DNA from: Streptomyces sp. P9-A4
Lineage (GTDB): Bacteria > Actinomycetota > Actinomycetes > Streptomycetales > Streptomycetaceae
DNA length: 64,000 nucleotides
Direction: 5' to 3'
NCBI RefSeq assembly: GCF_036634195.1
Contig: NZ_JAZIFY010000001.1
Span: forward strand, 4,350,501 to 4,414,500
Of this stretch, positions 60,509-64,000 are shown piece by piece. The notes under the pieces were generated by a model. The model searched no databases, was not told where the DNA came from, and saw only the letters and a program-made list of their open reading frames with translations. The position numbers and the translations under genes were made by a program. The stretch's first letter is position 1; the number at the start of each line of letters is the position of its first letter.

Positions 60509-61723
60509 GTGACCGAGAAGGCCGAACTCACGTCGACTGATGTCGCAGCCGTTCTCGACCGCGCCGCCGCGGGCGGCCGGATCACCCCGGAGGAGGCGCT
60601 CGACCTCTACCGCTCGGCGCCGCTCCACGCGCTGGGCGCCGCCGCCGACGCGGTGCGCCGCCGCCGGTACGCGGGAACCGAGCACATCGCGACGTACATC
60701 ATCGAGCGGAACATCAACTACACGAACGTCTGTGTGACGGCGTGCAAGTTCTGTGCCTTCTACGCGGCCCCCAAGGACACCAAGAAGGGCTGGACCCGCG
60801 ACCTCGACGACATCCTGCGCCGCTGCGCGGAGACCGTCGAGCTCGGCGGCACCCAGATCATGTTCCAGGGCGGCCACCACCCCGACTTCGGCGTCGAGTA
60901 CTACGAGCAGCACTTCGCCGCCATCAAGGCCGCGTTCCCGCAGCTGGTCATCCACTCCCTCGGCGCGTCCGAGGTCGAGCACATGGCCCGGATCAGCGGG
61001 GTCTCCGTCGAGGAGGCCATCACCCGGATCCACGCCGCCGGTCTCGACTCCTTCGCGGGCGCCGGCGCCGAGCTGCTGCCCGCCCGGCCCCGCAAGGCCA
61101 TCGCCCCGCTCAAGGAGAGCGGCGAGCGCTGGCTGGAGATCATGGAGATCGCCCACAAGCTGGGCGTCGAGTCCACCTCCACCATGCTGATGGGCACCGG
61201 CGAGACCAACGCCGAGCGGATCGAGCACCTGCGCATGATCCGTGACACGCAGGACCGGACGGGCGGCTTCCGGGCCTTCATCCCGTACACGTACCAGCCC
61301 GAGAACAACCACCTCAAGGGCCAGACGCAGGCCACCCTCTTCGAGTACCTGCGCATGATCGCCATCGCCCGGCTGTTCCTCGACAACGTCGCCCACATCC
61401 AGGGCTCCTGGCTGACCACCGGCAAGGAGGTCGGCCAGCTCTCCCTGCACTACGGCGCCGACGACCTGGGCTCGATCATGCTGGAGGAGAACGTCGTCTC
61501 CTCCGCCGGAGCCAAGCACCGCTCCAACCGCCTGGAGATCATCGACCTGATCCGCAAGGCGGGCCGCGTCCCGGCGCAGCGCGCGACCACGTACGAACAC
61601 CTGGTCGTCCACGACGACCCGGCGAACGACCCGGTCGACGAGCGCGTCGTCTCGCATCTCTCGTCCATCGCGATCGAGGGCGGCACGGCCCACCCCGAGC
61701 TGAAGCTCCTCGACGCCAACTGA
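60509..61723 (+). CDS. mqnC: Cyclic dehypoxanthinyl futalosine synthase MqnC
   Basis: A 404-residue radical SAM enzyme that cyclises dehypoxanthine futalosine in the futalosine menaquinone pathway. The cluster motif CVTACKFC gives Cys75, Cys79 and Cys82 for the [4Fe-4S] centre. GGTQIMFQGGHHPDFGVEYYE and the substrate-binding FIPYTYQPENNHLKG are typical of the family. GTG start behind GAAAGGGA. A perfect inverted repeat lies upstream. The next gene starts eight bases after its stop and is probably cotranscribed. Confidence 0.96.
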   Translation: MTEKAELTSTDVAAVLDRAAAGGRITPEEALDLYRSAPLHALGAAADAVRRRRYAGTEHIATYIIERNINYTNVCVTACKFCAFYAAPKDTKKGWTRDLDDILRRCAETVELGGTQIMFQGGHHPDFGVEYYEQHFAAIKAAFPQLVIHSLGASEVEHMARISGVSVEEAITRIHAAGLDSFAGAGAELLPARPRKAIAPLKESGERWLEIMEIAHKLGVESTSTMLMGTGETNAERIEHLRMIRDTQDRTGGFRAFIPYTYQPENNHLKGQTQATLFEYLRMIAIARLFLDNVAHIQGSWLTTGKEVGQLSLHYGADDLGSIMLEENVVSSAGAKHRSNRLEIIDLIRKAGRVPAQRATTYEHLVVHDDPANDPVDERVVSHLSSIAIEGGTAHPELKLLDAN

Positions 61724-61731
61724 GGCCGAAG

Positions 61732-62331
61732 GTGCTGACCCTCCACGCCGCAGAGGCGTCACCCGAGACCGCCGTCCTCGTCGACGGCGCGTACATCGCC
61801 GCCGTCGGTCCGTACGAGGAACTGGCCGCAGCCAACGAGGACGCCCGGCTGCGGCTGTGGCCGGGCATCCTCACGCCCGGCCTGCTCAACCCGTACGGGC
61901 CCGAACTGCTCGAAGCCACCTACCACCCGGACCCCCGCGAGGCCGAGGAGTTCGGCACCCAGCCGATCCACGGCGAGCGGGCCCGGGAGATCCTCGACGC
62001 CTACCCCGTGAGGGCCGGCGCCTCAGCCCGGCGCGGAGTGCAGCGGCTGCTCGCGCTCGGGATGGTCGCCGTCGGCGGAGAACTGCGCGCCCGGGCCGCG
62101 CAGGACGCGGTGCGCAGGGCCGGACTCGTCATCGGACGGCGCCCCGCCACGATGCCCGGACCGCCCTCCCTCGCGCCGAGGCCACTCGTCCTGCTGCCCC
62201 GTCTGGCGCCCGGCAGCCCGGCACGGTTCGCCGTGTTCGACGTCCCCGACCGGGCGGCGCTGGTCCGCCTGGGCCCCGCCACCTGCGTGGCGACCGTCCT
62301 CGGCGGCCGGCTGGTCTTCCGCCGCCGGTAA
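61732..62331 (+). CDS. Amidohydrolase-like protein lacking the catalytic barrel
   Basis: A 199-residue protein. The N-terminal part (ETAVLVDGAYIAAVGPYEELAAANEDARLRLWPGILTPGLLNPYGPELLE) and C-terminal part (APGSPARFAVFDVPDRAALVRLGPATCVATVLGGRLVFRR) match the composite beta-sandwich of amidohydrolases, as in imidazolonepropionases. The metal-binding TIM barrel is missing; a helical stretch (about 75-140) replaces it. HxH and later metal ligands are absent. GTG start eight bases after mqnC, with GAGG upstream. It may assist the futalosine pathway, or be a remnant of a deaminase such as MqnX. Confidence 0.72.
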   Translation: MLTLHAAEASPETAVLVDGAYIAAVGPYEELAAANEDARLRLWPGILTPGLLNPYGPELLEATYHPDPREAEEFGTQPIHGERAREILDAYPVRAGASARRGVQRLLALGMVAVGGELRARAAQDAVRRAGLVIGRRPATMPGPPSLAPRPLVLLPRLAPGSPARFAVFDVPDRAALVRLGPATCVATVLGGRLVFRRR

Positions 62332-62347
62332 CCCCCCCCGTCCGGGC

Positions 62348-63139
62348 TCAGCCGCCCCTGACCGGCGCGCCCTTCTTCTGCACCGGGTACGCGTCCGCGT
62401 ACGTGAGCAGATCGGTGAAGCGCGGGTCGCGCACCACGGCCAGCAACTGGTCCGGCGTCACCGGCGCCGACGCCCCGGCCGAGGGGTCGACGGAGAGCAG
62501 CACGCTGCTCCTGCCGTACCGGGTGACGACCATGGACCCCAGGGTCTCCGGCCGGTTCACGGCCATCCCGTACACCTGGGCGGTCCTGCCCCCGTCCAGA
62601 GCGACCTTCTCGCAGGTCGTCCGCTTCGACGGGACGTTCCGGCACTCCTGGAGGCGCTCGCCCTCCGCCGGCCGGACCGACAGCTTCACCGGGAAGGTCG
62701 TCCCGCCGGCCGTGATCCGGTACCCGGACACCTCGTCCGCGACCGGCCGTACGTCCGCGACGGACGCCGGGAGCAGCTCGTCGAGCAGCGCCGACACCTG
62801 CTGCTGGAACTGGGCGCGGCGCGCGCCCTCCTCGGTGGAGACCTTCTCGGGCGGTGTCTGCCCCGGAGTCGGCTCGACCCGAACCGGCGTGTGGTACGCC
62901 GAGGGGAAGGCCGCCGGAGGCGCCGCCGGCAGGGCGGCACCGGGGTCCGCACCGGGCAGCAGGGTCAGTCCGAGCGCTGCGGCGGTGACCGTGCCGAAGA
63001 CACCTCCGGCGACGGTGAGCCGGGCCCGCGCACGGCGTCTGCGGCCCTGCCGCACGGCGACGGGCACGAGGTCGGGAAGGGGAGGAAGCTCCTGGGCCGT
63101 GCGGTCCATGGCACGGCGGAGCATCGTTGCGTCGTCCAC
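62348..63139 (-). CDS. Probable anti-sigma factor, membrane-anchored
   Basis: A 263-residue protein with an N-terminal cytosolic stretch of about 45 residues (MLRRAMDRTAQELPPLPDLVPVAVRQGRRRR), one membrane helix at about 42-62 (LTVAGGVFGTVTAAALGLTLLPG) and an outside domain of about 190 residues. The domain has two cysteines that could pair. It follows a SigE-family sigma gene by ten bases on the same strand, the usual place for its anti-sigma factor, but no ZAS motif is present. GTG start behind TGAGG. The signal sensed is unknown. Confidence 0.72.
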   Translation of the reverse strand: MDDATMLRRAMDRTAQELPPLPDLVPVAVRQGRRRRARARLTVAGGVFGTVTAAALGLTLLPGADPGAALPAAPPAAFPSAYHTPVRVEPTPGQTPPEKVSTEEGARRAQFQQQVSALLDELLPASVADVRPVADEVSGYRITAGGTTFPVKLSVRPAEGERLQECRNVPSKRTTCEKVALDGGRTAQVYGMAVNRPETLGSMVVTRYGRSSVLLSVDPSAGASAPVTPDQLLAVVRDPRFTDLLTYADAYPVQKKGAPVRGG

Positions 63140-63149
63140 TCGGGGTGCC

Positions 63150-63689
63150 TCAGCTTCCGATGGCGTGGTGGAGGTGGGGATCGGCGGTGTAGAGGTGTGC
63201 GTCGCCCAGCTGGTCCCGGAGCCGGGCCAGTGAGCGCGAGCACTGGCTTTTGACCGTCGCCTCGCTGCAGCGCAGGAGCGAGGCGACGGTCTCCACACTC
63301 AGGTCCTCCCAGTACCTCAGGACGACCATGGCGCGGGCTCTGGGCGGGAGCTCGGCGAGCGCGGCGAGCAGCGTGACCCTGAGGTCCGGCTGCTCGGTGG
63401 TCCGCGCCGGGCCGAGCCCGCCGGTCTTGGTGAAGGCGAGCAGATCGCGCAGGCGGCGCCGCCGCTCGGCCAGGAACGTGCGGGTGAGCACGGTCTTGGC
63501 GTAGGCGTGCGGATGCTCCGCCGCCCCTGCCCGCCGCCAGTGCTGGAAGAGCTTGGCGAGGGTGGTCTGTGTGAGGTCGCGGGCGGTCTCCGCGTCCCCG
63601 CACAGCAGGTACGCGGTGCGGTACAGCCGCGTCTGCGCGGACCGGGCGAACTCCTCGAACCCGATGTCCGAGCCAAGCGGTGACGGCAT
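63150..63689 (-). CDS. SigE-family ECF sigma factor
   Basis: A 179-residue sigma factor of the SigE-type family common in actinobacteria. Region 2 reads FARSAQTRLYRTAYLLCGDAETARDLTQTTLAKLFQHWRR; region 4 reads LPPRARAMVVLRYWEDLSVETVASLLRCSEATVKSQCSRSLARL. The ATG at 63689 has GAAGGGAACGAG upstream; a longer frame reaching 63857 crosses the divergent promoter. It is cotranscribed with the membrane protein that probably holds it inactive. Divergent from menG. Confidence 0.9.
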   Translation of the reverse strand: MPSPLGSDIGFEEFARSAQTRLYRTAYLLCGDAETARDLTQTTLAKLFQHWRRAGAAEHPHAYAKTVLTRTFLAERRRRLRDLLAFTKTGGLGPARTTEQPDLRVTLLAALAELPPRARAMVVLRYWEDLSVETVASLLRCSEATVKSQCSRSLARLRDQLGDAHLYTADPHLHHAIGS

Positions 63690-63824
63690 CTCGTTCCCTT
63701 CGTCAGCACTGTCACCCTTCCCTGAGCGCGCTCGCCGGGAAAAGGTTGAAGCGGGTCCGGGAAAATCTTCCGGGGGCCGGGGCCGGTCCCCGCCCGCCAG
63801 GGGGGCGGCTGCCACAATGGCCGG

Positions 63825-64000
63825 GTGAGCCGAGCATCCCTGGACAAGCAGCCGCACGAAGTCGCCTCGATGTTCGACGCCGTGGCGGCGAACTACGACG
63901 TCACCAACGACGTCCTGTCCCTCGGGCAGGACCGGCGCTGGCGCAAGGAGGTCGCGAAGGCGGTCGACGCGCGGCCCGCGCAGAAGGTCCTCGACCTGGC
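63825..64000 (+). CDS. menG: Demethylmenaquinone methyltransferase (5' part only)
   Basis: The first 58 residues of a UbiE/MenG-type methyltransferase, cut by the window end. It adds the final methyl group in menaquinone synthesis with S-adenosylmethionine. The family start is clear: [31 protein letters not shown], then AQKVLDLA, the beginning of SAM motif I. GTG start. It extends the menaquinone set that includes mqnA and mqnC upstream. Divergent from the SigE-family gene across 135 bp. Symbol menG (also ubiE) chosen because only menaquinone is made in such organisms. Confidence 0.92.
   Translation, partial: MSRASLDKQPHEVASMFDAVAANYDVTNDVLSLGQDRRWRKEVAKAVDARPAQKVLDL

Overview
The window is very GC-rich actinobacterial DNA with dense genes, many GTG starts and AGGAGG-like ribosome binding sites. 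Several gene sets point to Streptomyces or a close relative: the futalosine menaquinone genes (mqnA, mqnC and the start of the MenG/UbiE gene), a DmdR1-type iron repressor beside a SIS protein, several XRE/DUF397 and RsbW-like ATP-binding genes, and many ECF sigma factors. No phage, insertion sequence, CRISPR array, rRNA or tRNA was recognised.

Layout. 1-6.7 kb: citrate synthase (partial), pdxH, a PAS/GAF protein, a SIS protein divergent from dmdR1 with a DasR-like site between them, and an alpha/beta hydrolase behind a LexA-like box. 6.7-15.8 kb: a sigma-like regulator, a membrane protein, an acetyltransferase, AhpD-like and DoxX proteins, a DUF397 gene with the deleted remnant of its XRE partner, a helix-turn-helix protein, a secreted FG-GAP-like protein and an arylamine N-acetyltransferase. 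15.8-27.8 kb: an ABC exporter, a primase-like protein, a TPR regulator with twin palindromes upstream, a TQ-repeat membrane protein, an amino-acid-type binding lipoprotein, purU, an ECF sigma/zinc anti-sigma pair and a STAS protein.

27.7-52 kb is the most interesting part. Acyl-CoA and related catabolic genes lie in seven transcription units separated by unrelated genes: acyl-CoA ligase, amidohydrolase plus two acyl-CoA dehydrogenases, cyclase, SDR plus zinc alcohol dehydrogenase, flavin reductase, ADP-forming acyl-CoA ligase plus enoyl-CoA hydratase, and DoxX plus a Zn-ribbon/OB-fold protein. Each unit has a copy or near-copy of one 15-bp inverted repeat, consensus CTGACGNNCCGTCAG, just before its start. 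I infer one regulon, probably controlled by a TetR-family repressor encoded outside the window, for breakdown of an unidentified carboxylic acid (possibly alicyclic, steroid-like or terpenoid). MFS transporters, a GlxA-type regulator and a 1202-residue secreted protein with Ig-like repeats sit among these units without the motif.

52-58.3 kb: a membrane Ser/Thr kinase with a Gly-Ser linker and a lectin-like C-terminus, an acetyltransferase, an intact ATP-binding/XRE/DUF397 module, a DinB protein, an M23 peptidase and a cold-shock gene with a structured leader. 58.4-64 kb: mqnA, an esterase lipoprotein, mqnC, a barrel-less amidohydrolase-like protein, a SigE-family sigma/anti-sigma pair and the 5' end of menG.

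All calls come from reading the translated sequence and family knowledge; no database search was run.
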